Of a stretch of 64,000 bases of DNA, positions 53,445 to 63,400 are shown piece by piece. The stretch is from Ruegeria pomeroyi (GTDB lineage: Bacteria > Pseudomonadota > Alphaproteobacteria > Rhodobacterales > Rhodobacteraceae), in NCBI RefSeq assembly GCF_021405525.1, contig NZ_JAGQAG010000001.1, positions 3,162,001 through 3,226,000 on the forward strand, in the 5' to 3' direction. Made by a program: the position numbers and the translations under genes. Every line of letters begins with the position of its first letter. Within the stretch, counting starts at the first letter, position 1. A model generated the notes under the pieces. That model did not search any database. It was not told where the DNA came from and saw nothing but the letters and a program-made list of their open reading frames with translations.

Positions 53445-53933
53445 TTATCCGGCGACCACCTCCCATGGGTCGTCGAACCAGAATTCCTCGAGATTGGCGC
53501 CGGCGCCGATGCGGTCGACCACCGCAAAGAGGCCGGGTGCCGTAAGCGGCGTCAGCACCCCGTGCCAGGTGCCGCGATGATAGTTCACCGCCTGTCCCGG
53601 CGCGGTGACAAAGGCGCGTGGCGTGCCGGGGCGGCCGTCCTCGTCGGGGGCCACGATCACCAGAAAGGGCTGATGGCTCATCGGGATGAAGGCCTGGCTG
53701 CCGTCCGGGTGCCGCTCGACCATGTCGAGCGTATAGGGCAGCGCGCGCGGATTGGCGTCGAACAGGCTGATACCCGCGCGCCCGTCGTTGAAATCAAGCA
53801 GCGCCCGGTCGTGATAGCGCCCGCACTGGCCCTGATTGATGATCTTGTCCGGAGCGCCTGAGACCGACATCAGGTCACCAAAAGGCGCAAACCCCGCCAC
53901 GGTGATCGGTTCCGTCTTGATGCGGCGGCTCAT
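53445..53933 (-). CDS. allA: Ureidoglycolate lyase
   Basis: 162-aa cupin-like enzyme that splits S-ureidoglycolate into glyoxylate and urea. FAPFGDLMSVSG, CGRYHDRALLDFNDGRAGIS, LDMVERHPDGSQAFIPMSHQ (catalytic-type His), and VNYHRGTWHGVLTPLTAPGL are the family motifs. It overlaps the upstream puuE-uraD gene by 4 bp (ATGA) and is cotranscribed with it and probably with the permease downstream. Confidence 0.96.
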   Translation of the reverse strand: MSRRIKTEPITVAGFAPFGDLMSVSGAPDKIINQGQCGRYHDRALLDFNDGRAGISLFDANPRALPYTLDMVERHPDGSQAFIPMSHQPFLVIVAPDEDGRPGTPRAFVTAPGQAVNYHRGTWHGVLTPLTAPGLFAVVDRIGAGANLEEFWFDDPWEVVAG

Positions 53934-55345
53934 GACGGCAGCACGTCGCGCAGGCGGAATTCGGCGATCCGTTCGACCTGACGGCAGGCCTCGTCGAATT
54001 CGGTCTCGCGGTCATTGCCGATGCGGCGCTGAAAGGCGGCAAGGATCGATGCCTTGTCATGGTCGCGCACCGCGATGATGAAGGGAAAGCCGAACCGCGT
54101 CACATACTCGGTATTGAGCCGGGCAAAGGTGGTGCGTTCCTCGTCGGTCAGCGCATCCAGCCCGGCCGAGGCCTGTTCCGAGGTGCTTTCCGCCGTCAGT
54201 CGCTTGGCCTGTGCCAGCTTGCCCGCCAGGTCCGGGTGCGCGGTCAGCACGCCCAGCCTTTCCTCGGCACTGGCCGAGCGGAACATGCGGCAGAGCGCAT
54301 TGTGCAGCCCGCCCGCCGTGTCATGGGCGGGGCCAAGCTCAAGCCCATGCGCGCGCTCGGCAATCCAGGGGGAATGTTCGAAAATGCCGCCATAAGCCGA
54401 GACGAAATCGGCCCTGGGCATCTCGGAGGGACGGGTGCGCGCCACGGGCGGATGTTCGCGCGCCCAGTGTTCGGCGATTTGCAGGCGCGTGGCAAACCAG
54501 ACATCCGCATGCCCCTGCGCATAGTCGAGGAAGCGTTTCAGCGCCATCACCCGACCGGGGCGGCCAATCAGGCGGCAATGCAGGCCGATGGACATCATCT
54601 TGGGCGCCCCCTCGACCCCTTCGGCATAGAGCGCGTCGAAGCTGTCCTTGAGATAGGCAAAGAACTGATCACCCGAGTTGAAGCCCTGCGGCGTGGCAAA
54701 GCGCATATCGTTGCAGTCGAGCGTGTAGGGCACGATCAACTGGTCACGCCCGCCCAGACGTTTCCAATAGGGCAGATCGTCGTCATAGGTGTCGGAAATG
54801 TAATCCATCCCGGCCTCAGCGGCGAGGCGCACGGTGTTCATCGAACATCGTCCGGTGTACCAGCCGCGCGGACGGCTGCCGGTCACCTCGGTATGCAGGC
54901 GGATCGCCTCGGCGATCTGGGCGCGCTCCTGCGGCTCGGGCATGTCCTTGTGTTCGACCCATTTCAGCCCGTGGCTGGCAATCTCCCAACCTGCGGCTTT
55001 CATCGCCGCCACCTGATCCGGCGAACGGGCCAGAGCGGTGGCGACGCCGTAGACAGTGACTGGCAGGTCCTGCATCAGCCGGTGCAGGCGCCAGAACCCA
55101 GCCCGCGCGCCATACTCATAGATGGTCTCCATGTTCCAGTGGCGTTGACCCGGCCATTGCGCGGCGCCCACCACCTCGGACAAGAAAGCCTCGGAGGCGG
55201 CATCGCCATGCAGGATGTTGTTCTCGCCCCCCTCCTCGTAATTCAGCACGATCTGCACAGCGATCCGGGCACCGCCGGGCCAATTGGCATGCGGGGGCGT
55301 CGCGCCGTAACCGATCATGTCGCGCGGATAGCGGGGAGATGTCAT
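53930..55345 (-). CDS. puuE-uraD: Fused allantoinase PuuE / OHCU decarboxylase
   Basis: 471 aa from the ATG at 55345, with AGGCAGGACC upstream. Residues ~1-305 are the metal-independent polysaccharide-deacetylase-type allantoinase PuuE: RYPRDMIGYGATPPHANWPG, EEGGENNILHGD, and SIGLHCRLIGRPGRVMALKR. Residues ~312-471 are the OHCU decarboxylase UraD: ADFVSAYGGIFEHSPWIAER with the catalytic His, LTAHPDLAGKLAQ, and RLNTEYVTRFGFPFIIAVRD. It thus performs two successive steps, OHCU to S-allantoin and allantoin to allantoate. It is upstream of allA and divergent from uraH. Confidence 0.95.
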   Translation of the reverse strand: MTSPRYPRDMIGYGATPPHANWPGGARIAVQIVLNYEEGGENNILHGDAASEAFLSEVVGAAQWPGQRHWNMETIYEYGARAGFWRLHRLMQDLPVTVYGVATALARSPDQVAAMKAAGWEIASHGLKWVEHKDMPEPQERAQIAEAIRLHTEVTGSRPRGWYTGRCSMNTVRLAAEAGMDYISDTYDDDLPYWKRLGGRDQLIVPYTLDCNDMRFATPQGFNSGDQFFAYLKDSFDALYAEGVEGAPKMMSIGLHCRLIGRPGRVMALKRFLDYAQGHADVWFATRLQIAEHWAREHPPVARTRPSEMPRADFVSAYGGIFEHSPWIAERAHGLELGPAHDTAGGLHNALCRMFRSASAEERLGVLTAHPDLAGKLAQAKRLTAESTSEQASAGLDALTDEERTTFARLNTEYVTRFGFPFIIAVRDHDKASILAAFQRRIGNDRETEFDEACRQVERIAEFRLRDVLPS

Positions 55346-55629
55346 GGCTGGGTCCTGCCTGATTGAAAATGAGGTCCGCTTTTGTCCATATCCCAGAACG
55401 CGGGTTCCGTTTATCAAATGCGATTTGACGCAGCTTTCGGAAATTGGAAAGAGCGCACTGAACCGACCAGGGGCATGATGAGCTGCGGGGTGCCCGGTTC
55501 AAGGTGCCGTGGGCCGGTCCTCGGGGCAAGCGGCCATCTTCAAATCAAGACTGAAACTCTCTCGTGATTTCCGGGTTTGCCGCAGGCAATATGGATATGC
55601 GAGGCAAGGGGATGCACAAGGAGGCCACC
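55346..55629. other. Divergent region between puuE-uraD and uraH
   Basis: 284 bp. It holds the promoters for puuE-uraD-allA-permease and for uraH. TTGACG occurs at 55424 on the plus strand, with no clear -10 at the right distance. A duplex TTTCGGAAATTGGAAAG lies next to it. No gene is seen, and no purine-responsive site can be assigned. Confidence 0.35.
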
Positions 55630-55986
55630 ATGACCGGATATCTCACCACACATGTTCTGGACACCGCCCGTGGGTGCCCCGCCGCGGGGCTGCGGATCAG
55701 CCTGTACAGCATCTCGGGAACAACGCGCAGCGAGATTACCCGGATGGTCACCAATGCGGACGGACGGACGGACGCGCCAATCCTGCCTCAAGAAACCTTC
55801 GCGACCGGGACTTACGAGCTGGAGTTTGCCGCTGGCGATTATCTGCGCGCAACCGGCCAGGCCGGGGAGGAACCGCTGTTCCTGGACATTGTGCCGATCC
55901 GGTTCGGAATGTCGGACCGCGAGGCGCATTACCATGTGCCGCTGCTGCTGTCGCCCTTTGGCTATTCTACCTATCGCGGCAGCTAG
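55630..55986 (+). CDS. uraH: 5-Hydroxyisourate hydrolase
   Basis: 118-aa transthyretin-related protein; the start [20 protein letters not shown] at 55630 follows AAGGAGG. THVLD and the C-terminal [18 protein letters not shown] form the signature, with the terminal YRGS required in the family. The central [17 protein letters not shown] is also typical. It hydrolyses HIU from PuuD to OHCU for UraD. The next gene, lysR, is convergent, with a repeat between. Confidence 0.96.
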   Translation: MTGYLTTHVLDTARGCPAAGLRISLYSISGTTRSEITRMVTNADGRTDAPILPQETFATGTYELEFAAGDYLRATGQAGEEPLFLDIVPIRFGMSDREAHYHVPLLLSPFGYSTYRGS

Positions 55987-56205
55987 GCGCGGTCGTTGAA
56001 GAAGCGGGGCCCTCCCGCCCGTCGGTCAGGCATCAAAGATGCCCTCCTCCCGTTGGGCCAGGCGCCGCGCCTCTGGCGCGGCGCTGTTGCAGTGGGCGTG
56101 ACCGTTCGCCACTGACCGACCGCGCCGGACCGCAGGTCCGGCGCTGGGCCCAACGCCGGGAGTTGCCCGTCAGGGCAGCGATCCGGGGGCGGGAGCGCCC
56201 CGGTC
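55987..56205. repeat. Dispersed palindromic intergenic repeat
   Basis: Between convergent uraH and lysR, this contains CTCCCGCCCG, GCATCAAAGATGC (56031-56043), GTTGGGCC (about 56055), GC hairpins, then GGGCCCAACGCC and GGGGCGGGAG, giving a large nested inverted repeat. The modules are the ones seen at 51.9 kb and 16.3 kb. Confidence 0.75.
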
Positions 56206-57129
56206 TCAGGCGGCGATTTTCTCGGCCGTTTTCACCGCCCGTCCGATCCGTTCTATCATGAACTCCATGAACAGCCGGGTCTTGGGGTCTTGATGTCGCC
56301 GGTGCGTATAGAGACAGGCCATCTGTACGGGCACCGGAGGTGTGTCCATCGCCACCGGCACCAGCCGACCGGCCTTGAGATGCTCGGCCACCTCGAAAAC
56401 CGGCTTCATCGCGATCCCCTGCCCCGTCAGCGCCCAGTCTGTCAGCACATCGCCATCGTCGCATTCATGCCGCCCCGATACGGCAAAACGGCGCGGCCCC
56501 TCGGCGGTCTGCAAAAGCCACTGGAATTCGGTCGCACCGGGAAAGCGCAGGTTGAGGCATTCGTGCCGCCCCGCGATCAGGTCCTGACCGGTGACGGGAA
56601 GCCCGCGGCGCTTGACATAATCCGGTGCGGCACACAGCACCCGGCGGCAATCGGCAATCTTGCGGATGCGCAGGTTGCTGTCCTCGGGCTGGCCCAGGAA
56701 AAAAGCCAGATCCAGCCCCTCGGTGGTCAGGTCGATGGTCCGGTCGGTCAGCCGCAAACGGATGTCGATCTCAGGATACTCGGCCAGGAATTCCGGCACG
56801 TTCGGCGCCAGCAACCGCCGCCCCAACCCCAGCGGCGCCGCAACAAACAGCGAACCGCGCGGTGCCTCGGTCAGGTGCATCACCTGCGCCTCGGCCTCGT
56901 TCACCGCATCCAGCACCGCCACCGCGCCGGGGTAAAAGGCACGCCCCTGTTCGGTGGGCGTCAGATTGCGGGTGGTGCGCTGGAACAGCCGCACGTTCAG
57001 ATGCTCTTCAAGCTGTGAAATCCGGGCCGAGGTCACCGCCGGCGAGATCCGCAGGTCGCGGCCCGCAGCGGACATGCTGCCCAGTTCATAGACCCGCACG
57101 AAGGTTCGGATATTATCGAGATAGGACAT
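56206..57129 (-). CDS. LysR family transcriptional regulator
   Basis: 307 aa. The N-terminal HTH is SYLDNIRTFVRVYELGSMSA with AAGRDLRISPAVTSARISQL and EEHLNVRLFQRTTRNL; the substrate-binding domain begins GSLFVAAPLGLGRRLLAP. The start at 57129 lacks a strong ribosome site. It is divergent from puuD and close to uraH, so it probably regulates urate catabolism, but that is inferred only from position. Confidence 0.9.
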   Translation of the reverse strand: MSYLDNIRTFVRVYELGSMSAAGRDLRISPAVTSARISQLEEHLNVRLFQRTTRNLTPTEQGRAFYPGAVAVLDAVNEAEAQVMHLTEAPRGSLFVAAPLGLGRRLLAPNVPEFLAEYPEIDIRLRLTDRTIDLTTEGLDLAFFLGQPEDSNLRIRKIADCRRVLCAAPDYVKRRGLPVTGQDLIAGRHECLNLRFPGATEFQWLLQTAEGPRRFAVSGRHECDDGDVLTDWALTGQGIAMKPVFEVAEHLKAGRLVPVAMDTPPVPVQMACLYTHRRHQDPKTRLFMEFMIERIGRAVKTAEKIAA

Positions 57130-57131
57130 TG

Positions 57132-57177
57132 TTCCGGAAATTTTGATACAGCTTGGCAATATGCTGGAATACCGGAA
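57132..57177. promoter_or_regulatory. Candidate regulatory region between lysR and puuD
   Basis: TTCCGGAA (57132-57139) and CCGGAA (57172-57177) bracket a 32-nt stretch containing TTTTGATACAGCTTGGCAAT, with T-N11-A spacing possible. This 96-bp gap is the only place for the lysR and puuD promoters. LysR-binding is inferred. Confidence 0.35.
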
Positions 57178-57225
57178 AAAACGCGCTTTGCCTAGTCTGA
57201 CGCAAACGGATCGGAGACCACCCTT

Positions 57226-58455
57226 ATGTATGATCTAGCCGTGTTCTGGGATTGGCTGGCCTTTGGCGTGCGCTGGCTGCATGTGATCACCGCGATTGCC
57301 TGGATCGGATCGTCTTTCTATTTCATCGCGCTCGACCTCGGTCTGCGCAAGGCGCCCGACCTGCCGCCCGGAGCGCATGGCGAGGAATGGCAGGTACATG
57401 GCGGCGGGTTCTACCACATCCGCAAGTTCCTGGTCGCGCCCGAACGGATGCCCGAACACCTGACCTGGTTCAAATGGGAGAGCTATTCGACCTGGCTCAG
57501 CGGCTTTGCGCTGCTGATGATCGTCTATTGGGCGGGGGGAGAGCTGTATCTGATCGACCAGTCAAAGGCGGAACTGGCGCTGTGGCAGGGCATCGCGATC
57601 TCGGCGGCGACGCTGTCGATTGGCTGGCTGGTCTATGACCGGCTGTGCAAATCCGGGCTGGCCGAGCGCCCGACCCTGCTGATGGTGCTGCTCTTTGGCC
57701 TCTTGGTGGTGATGGGCTGGGCGCTGAACCAGGTGTTCACCGGCCGCGCCATGATGCTGCATCTGGGCGCCTTCACTGCCACGATCATGAGCGCCAACGT
57801 CTTCTTCATCATCATCCCCAACCAGAAGATCGTGGTGGCCGACCTGATGGCCGGACGCGCGCCCGATCCGAAATACGGCAAGATCGCCAAGCTGCGCTCG
57901 ACCCATAACAACTATCTGACGCTGCCGGTCCTGTTCCTGATGCTGTCAAACCACTATCCGCTGGCCTTTGCCACCCAGTACAATTGGATCATCGCGGCGC
58001 TGGTCTTCCTGATGGGGGTGACGATCCGGCACTATTTCAACTCGCTGCATGCCCGCACCGGCAACCCGACCTGGACCTGGCTGGTCACGGCGCTGTTGTT
58101 CCTTGCCATCATCTGGCTCTCGACCGCGCCGATGCACCAGCCGCTGGAAGAGGCCGAGGCGCAGCCCCTGACCGCCACGGAACAGCGGCTGGCCGCCGCG
58201 CCCGGCTTTGATCAGGCGCATGACGTGGTGCTGGGGCGCTGTTCCATGTGTCATGCCCGCGAACCGGTGTGGGAGGGCATTCTCTGGGCGCCCAAGGGTG
58301 TGCTGCTGGAAACCGAAGGCGATATCGCCCGCAATGCGCGGGCGATCTATCTGCAATCCGGGGTCAGCCATGCCATGCCCCCCGCCAATGTCACCTATAT
58401 GGAACCCGAGGATCGCGCCGCGATCATCGCCTGGTACCGCGCCGCCACCCGCTGA
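57226..58455 (+). CDS. puuD: Membrane urate oxidase PuuD with cytochrome c domain
   Basis: 409-aa integral membrane enzyme that oxidises urate to 5-hydroxyisourate without H2O2. About eight helices occupy residues 10-305, with conserved HIS-containing GVRWLHVITAIAWIGSSFYF and GGGFYHIRKFLVAPERMPEH. The C-terminal cytochrome c has Cys339-x2-Cys342-His343 (GRCSMCHAREP) and an axial Met region QSGVSHAMPPANVTYM. Electrons would go to the respiratory chain. It starts at 57226 after CGGAGACC, divergent from lysR. Confidence 0.96.
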   Translation: MYDLAVFWDWLAFGVRWLHVITAIAWIGSSFYFIALDLGLRKAPDLPPGAHGEEWQVHGGGFYHIRKFLVAPERMPEHLTWFKWESYSTWLSGFALLMIVYWAGGELYLIDQSKAELALWQGIAISAATLSIGWLVYDRLCKSGLAERPTLLMVLLFGLLVVMGWALNQVFTGRAMMLHLGAFTATIMSANVFFIIIPNQKIVVADLMAGRAPDPKYGKIAKLRSTHNNYLTLPVLFLMLSNHYPLAFATQYNWIIAALVFLMGVTIRHYFNSLHARTGNPTWTWLVTALLFLAIIWLSTAPMHQPLEEAEAQPLTATEQRLAAAPGFDQAHDVVLGRCSMCHAREPVWEGILWAPKGVLLETEGDIARNARAIYLQSGVSHAMPPANVTYMEPEDRAAIIAWYRAATR

Positions 58456-58652
58456 CGCGCCCTTGCCGCCCGGAAATGAAGCGCCTGCGCAGGGCGCCTG
58501 CCTGCCCGTTCCCTCCCGGCGCGGCAGTTCCGCCGATCCTGGATTATGCCGTTCCGCTCCCCTCGCTCGCTGTGCTACACAGACAGCAACCGGCGAGTCA
58601 TCCTTGGGGGGAGGCCCGTAATCCGTAAGGCCGAGCAGTCTGGAGCCGTGGC

Positions 58653-60458
58653 ATGAAACTGACAGGCCCCTTGGGTGTGCTTTTGCGCGGTCTCGCCACC
58701 GCGGCCATTGCTCTTTTGCCCACAACCACACTCGCCCTCGAAGCGGTGCTGACCGCACCCGGCGCCTCGGAAGAGTTGCAGGATCGTCTGCGCCAAAGCT
58801 CGTCTGCCCTTTCGGCGCCGGCACGTGGCCAGGACAGCCCCCTGGAACTGCTGTCAGCGGCACTCTCGGATTACCGTACCCTGGTTCAGGTTCTGTATGA
58901 CGCCGGCCATTTCAGCCCGGTGATCCATATCCGTCTGGACGGGCGCGAGGCCGCCGGGATCGACCCGTTCTTCACACCTGAAAAGATCGGGCGGATCGAG
59001 ATCGCGGTCGATCCCGGCCCCGCCTTCCGCTTTGGTACAGCGCGGGTGGAACCGCTAAGTGCCGGAACCCGCCTGCCCGAAGGCTTCGCCACCGGCCAGC
59101 CGGCCACCACAGGCACCATCCGCGACGCGGCGCAGACAGGTATCACCGGTTGGCGCGAGGCCGGTTACGCCAAGGTCCGGATCGGCGACCAGCGCATTCG
59201 GGTGCGCCATGCCCCTGCCGAACTGGACGCCGACATTCGCCTGTTGCCAGGTCCCAAACTGCGCTTTGGCCAAATGTATGTGCAGGGCGACAGCGACGTG
59301 ACACCCAAGGCCATCGCGCGCATCGCGGGCTTTCCCAGCGGCGAGGTCTATTCGCCGGACCAGGTGCAACGGGTCGGTACCCGGCTGCGCCGTACCGGCG
59401 CCTTTGCGCTGGTCTCGGTCACCGAACACGAGACCCCCAATCCCGACGGCACGCTCGATTTCGACGCCACGTTCGAGGACCTGCCCAAGCGACGCATCAC
59501 ATTCGGCGCCGAACTGTCCTCGCGCGACGGGCTCGACCTGTCGGCGATCTGGATCCACCGCAACCTGTTTGGCGCCGCCGAACGTCTGCGGCTTGAGGCG
59601 ACCGTGCGCAACATCGGCGGCACCGAGGATATCGACGGACGCATCGGTTTCCGCCTCGACCGGCCCGACCGGCTGGGGCCGGATGACAGCATCTTCTATA
59701 TCGGCGAGGCGGAACGGCGAAACCGCACCCATTACCAGATCACCCGCGCGGTGCTGGGCATCGGCGCGCGCCGCACCTTTTCGGACACGCTTTATGCCGA
59801 GGCCGGGATCGGCCTGAGCTATGGCGATGCGGACGACGCCTATGGCACCGGGCGCAGGTTCCGCTATCTGGGGCTGCGCACGGCCCTGGAATGGGACGAG
59901 CGCGACAACAAGGTCAGCGCCACGCGGGGCTTTTACATCAATGCCGGGCTGGACCCGTTCATCGGGTTGTCAGGCACAAAGTCGGGGGCCCGGCTGACCG
60001 CCGATGGCCGCGCCTATTGGGACTTCAACACCGAAGGCCGTTTCGTGCTGGCCGGGCGGTTGCAACTCGGTTCGGTCTTTGGTCCGTCGCAATCCGATAT
60101 CTCGCCAGAGCTGCTGTTCTTCTCGGGCGGCGCCGGCACCGTGCGCGGCCAACCTTACGAGAGCCTGGGCCTGCCGGTCGGTGGCAATACCGCGGGCGGC
60201 AAGTCCTTTGTCGGCCTGTCGACCGAGATCCGGGGCAAGGTGACCGAAAAGATCTCGCTGGTGGGCTTCTACGATTTCGGCACGGTGGGGGCCTCGTCCT
60301 TCATCACGTCGGGTTCGGACAGTCATGCGGGCGCCGGGCTGGGCATCCGCTATGATCTGGGCGGGCTGGGGCCGCTGCGGCTGGACCTGGCTTATCCCAC
60401 CAGCGGCAAGACCGATGGCGGGCTGCAATTCTATCTGGGGATCGGGCAGGCATTCTGA
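58653..60458 (+). CDS. tamA: Outer-membrane translocation/assembly protein TamA
   Basis: 601-aa Omp85-family protein with a signal peptide (first ~30 residues, MKLTGPLGVLLRGLATAAIA). POTRA domains cover about residues 35-280 (YRTLVQVLYDAGHFSPVIHI, GRIEIAVDPGPAFRFGTARV, LRFGQMYVQGDSDVTPKAIA). The C-terminal 16-strand barrel includes the GGAGTVRGQPYESLG region (loop L6 RGQ variant of RGY/F) and ends YLGIGQAF with terminal Phe. It pairs with TamB, whose ATG overlaps the stop (TGATG). Confidence 0.92.
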   Translation: MKLTGPLGVLLRGLATAAIALLPTTTLALEAVLTAPGASEELQDRLRQSSSALSAPARGQDSPLELLSAALSDYRTLVQVLYDAGHFSPVIHIRLDGREAAGIDPFFTPEKIGRIEIAVDPGPAFRFGTARVEPLSAGTRLPEGFATGQPATTGTIRDAAQTGITGWREAGYAKVRIGDQRIRVRHAPAELDADIRLLPGPKLRFGQMYVQGDSDVTPKAIARIAGFPSGEVYSPDQVQRVGTRLRRTGAFALVSVTEHETPNPDGTLDFDATFEDLPKRRITFGAELSSRDGLDLSAIWIHRNLFGAAERLRLEATVRNIGGTEDIDGRIGFRLDRPDRLGPDDSIFYIGEAERRNRTHYQITRAVLGIGARRTFSDTLYAEAGIGLSYGDADDAYGTGRRFRYLGLRTALEWDERDNKVSATRGFYINAGLDPFIGLSGTKSGARLTADGRAYWDFNTEGRFVLAGRLQLGSVFGPSQSDISPELLFFSGGAGTVRGQPYESLGLPVGGNTAGGKSFVGLSTEIRGKVTEKISLVGFYDFGTVGASSFITSGSDSHAGAGLGIRYDLGGLGPLRLDLAYPTSGKTDGGLQFYLGIGQAF

Positions 60459-63400
60459 TGAAACCGGTTGTGTATCCGCTGGCCTTCGCGCTCACCCTGT
60501 CCACGGCCGTGGCCGAAACCCAGAGCCTGGAAGAAAGCGGCGGCCTGCTTGTCGATTTTCTCGAAGACACGCTGTCGGGAGAGGGGCGCAACATCCGTGT
60601 GCGCGGCCTTTCGGGCGCGCTCAGTTCTCGTGCCACCATCGAAGAGATCACCGTCGCCGACGCCGACGGGGTCTGGTTGACCATCCGCGCGGCGGAACTG
60701 GACTGGAACCGGCTGGCGTTGCTGCGCGGACGCTTCTCGGTCAACACGCTCACCGCCGCCGAGATCGACATTGCCCGCCCGCCCCTGCCCGCGCCCGCCG
60801 AGGTCGAGTTGCCCGATGCCGCCGCCACCCCGTTCCAGGTGCCCGAACTGCCGGTCGCGGTGGAACTTGGAGAGCTTGGGGTCGAGACTTTGACACTGGG
60901 CGCACCGCTGCTGGGCGTGGCCGCGACGCTGTCGATCGGGGGTAATCTGACCCTGGCCGACGGAGCACTGGATACCGCGCTGAGTGTGACCCGGCTGGAC
61001 CGGCCCGGCGACAAGATCGACCTGGTGGCGGGCTTTGCCAACGAGACCCGGCAGATCACACTGGATCTGACCCTGACCGAGGCGGCGGGTGGCTTGATCG
61101 CAACCACTCTGGGGATCCCCGATGCCCCCGCGCTGCTTTTCAACGCCAAGGGCGCGGGGCCGATCGACGATTTCACCGCCGATATCGGGTTGAGCAGCGA
61201 TGCGGTCGAACGGGTAACAGGACAGGTGCGGCTGCGCGGCACCGGAGATGAGACCGCCCCCGGCATTCTGTTTGCCGCCGAACTGGGCGGCGATGTCACG
61301 CCGCTGCTGGATCCCGCCTTTGACCCGTTCTTCGGCACCGACACCCGGTTCGCCGTCGATGGTAGTTCGCTCGCAGATGGGGCGATGCGGATCGACCGGT
61401 TCGACCTGCGCTCGGACGCGCTCGACCTGAGCGGCGCGTTGGCTCTGGCCCCTGGCGGCACGCTGGACCGCGTGACGCTTGACGGGCGCATCACCCCGCC
61501 CGACGGGTCCAGTGTCACCCTGCCCGTGCCCGACCAGCGGATCACACTGGGCGCAGCGCAGCTGAGCGGTCGCTATGACCGAAGCGAGGGCGATGGCTGG
61601 GTTCTGGACCTGAGCGCCGAGGCGCTCGACACGCCCGGTCTGCGGCTCGACCGCGCCCGGATCGGTGCCAGCGGCACCCTGACCCCGGCGGCGGGCGGCC
61701 CCACGCTGGCCGGGCAGATCGAGGCCGCGCTGGACGGGATGGCGTTTGCCGACCCAGCGCTGAACAGCGCTCTGGGTGAGGCCGTCACGCTGACGGGTGG
61801 TTTCGAACTGCCACCCGAACGGGCGCTTTCGCTGACCGGTCTTGTCCTGCGTGGAGCCGATTTCACCGCCACTGCCGATGCGGTGATCGACGGGCTGACC
61901 TCCGGCTTTGAGATGGACGGCACCGTTGCATTGACCGCTGCCGATCTCGGCCGCTTCTCGGAACTGGCGGGGCGCGATCTGGGCGGTGAGGCCGAGGCGC
62001 GGCTGACCGGAAACGGCGCACCTCTGTCGGGTAGCTTCGACTTCGTGCTGGATGTCGAGGGGCGCGACCTGAAGACCGGCATGGCCGAGGCCGATCCCCT
62101 GCTGGTTGGCACCAGTCGCCTGCATCTGGACGCGCTGCGCGACGACACCGGCATGACGGTGCGCGCGCTGACCCTCGACTCCGCAGCGGGACAAATCGAG
62201 GCCGAGGCAAAGGTGACCCAGCCCGACGGCATTCTTGCGCTGGACGGCAACCTGCGGATCGACACGCCCGACCTTGCCCCCTTCTCGGGACTGGCCGGGC
62301 GCCCGCTGAGCGGCGCCGTGGTGGCCGAGATCACCGGCAGCGCCACCCGGCTGGGCGAGGAGTTCGACCTGACCGTTGATCTGAGTGGCCGGGGCCTCTC
62401 CAGTGGCATGGCTGATATCGACCCACTGCTGACTGGCGCGATCCGGATGAACCTCGACGCGCGCCGCGCCGGCGACGACCTGAGCCTGCGCCGATTCACG
62501 CTTGACGCGCCGGTGCTCAGCACCGAGGTGCAGGGCGAGGTGACCGGGTTGACCGGCGCACCGGCCTTTGACGGCACCGCACGCATCACGGCCCCCGATC
62601 TCGCGCCCTTCTCTGGGCTTGCCGGTCTGGAGCTTGGCGGGCAGATCCGCGCCGGGCTGGAGGGGCGCACCGCACTGAACGGCGAGAGCTTTGATCTGAG
62701 CCTCGCGCTCGATGGTGTCGACCTGCGCACCGGCATTGCCCAGGCCGACGCGCTGATCGCAGGACAAACCCGGCTGGAATTCGACGGCAGCCGCGATGCG
62801 GGCGGAATGGATATCCGCCATTTCGACCTGGACGGCAGTGCGCTCAGCGCCGAGGCCTCGGGCGCTTTTCGCGGCACCGGCAGCAACCTGCGCTTCGCCG
62901 CCCGGCTGGATGATCTCTCGCGGGTGACGCCCTCTGTCTCGGGGCCGCTCAAGCTCAGCGGCACCCTGTCACCCACCGAAACCGGCCTGCGCAGCGATAT
63001 CGAGTTGCTGGGCCCCGACAGTTCCTTTGCCCGGCTGAACGGTACGGTCGATACGAATGGCGCCGCCGATCTGGAATTTGACGCCGAACTGGCGCGGCTG
63101 GAGCGCTTTGTCCCAGAACTGGCCGGGGCGTTGAAAGCGGTCGGAACCGCCACCCGCACGGGCGGCATCTGGACGGTCAACGGCAACGCGCGTGGCCCCG
63201 CCGGGATCACGGCGGATGTGGCCGGCACATTCGACGAGGGGCAAGGTACGGCAGACATGACCGCGCAGGGTCAGCTCAGCCTGGGCGCCGCCAACAGGGC
63301 GCTGGCCCCCAACAAGATCGACGGCACCGCGCGGTTCGATCTGGCGCTGCGCGGCAAGCCGGGACTGGGGGCGCTGAGCGGCACCATAACCACTGCCGAC

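Noticed and set aside
51977..53545. Plus-strand frame of 522 codons opposite the permease
   Set aside because: Gln/His/Arg-rich antisense of a membrane protein; no ribosome site.
60431..62821. Minus-strand frame of 796 codons opposite tamB
   Set aside because: It follows the repeat structure of tamB and has no start signal or domain of its own.
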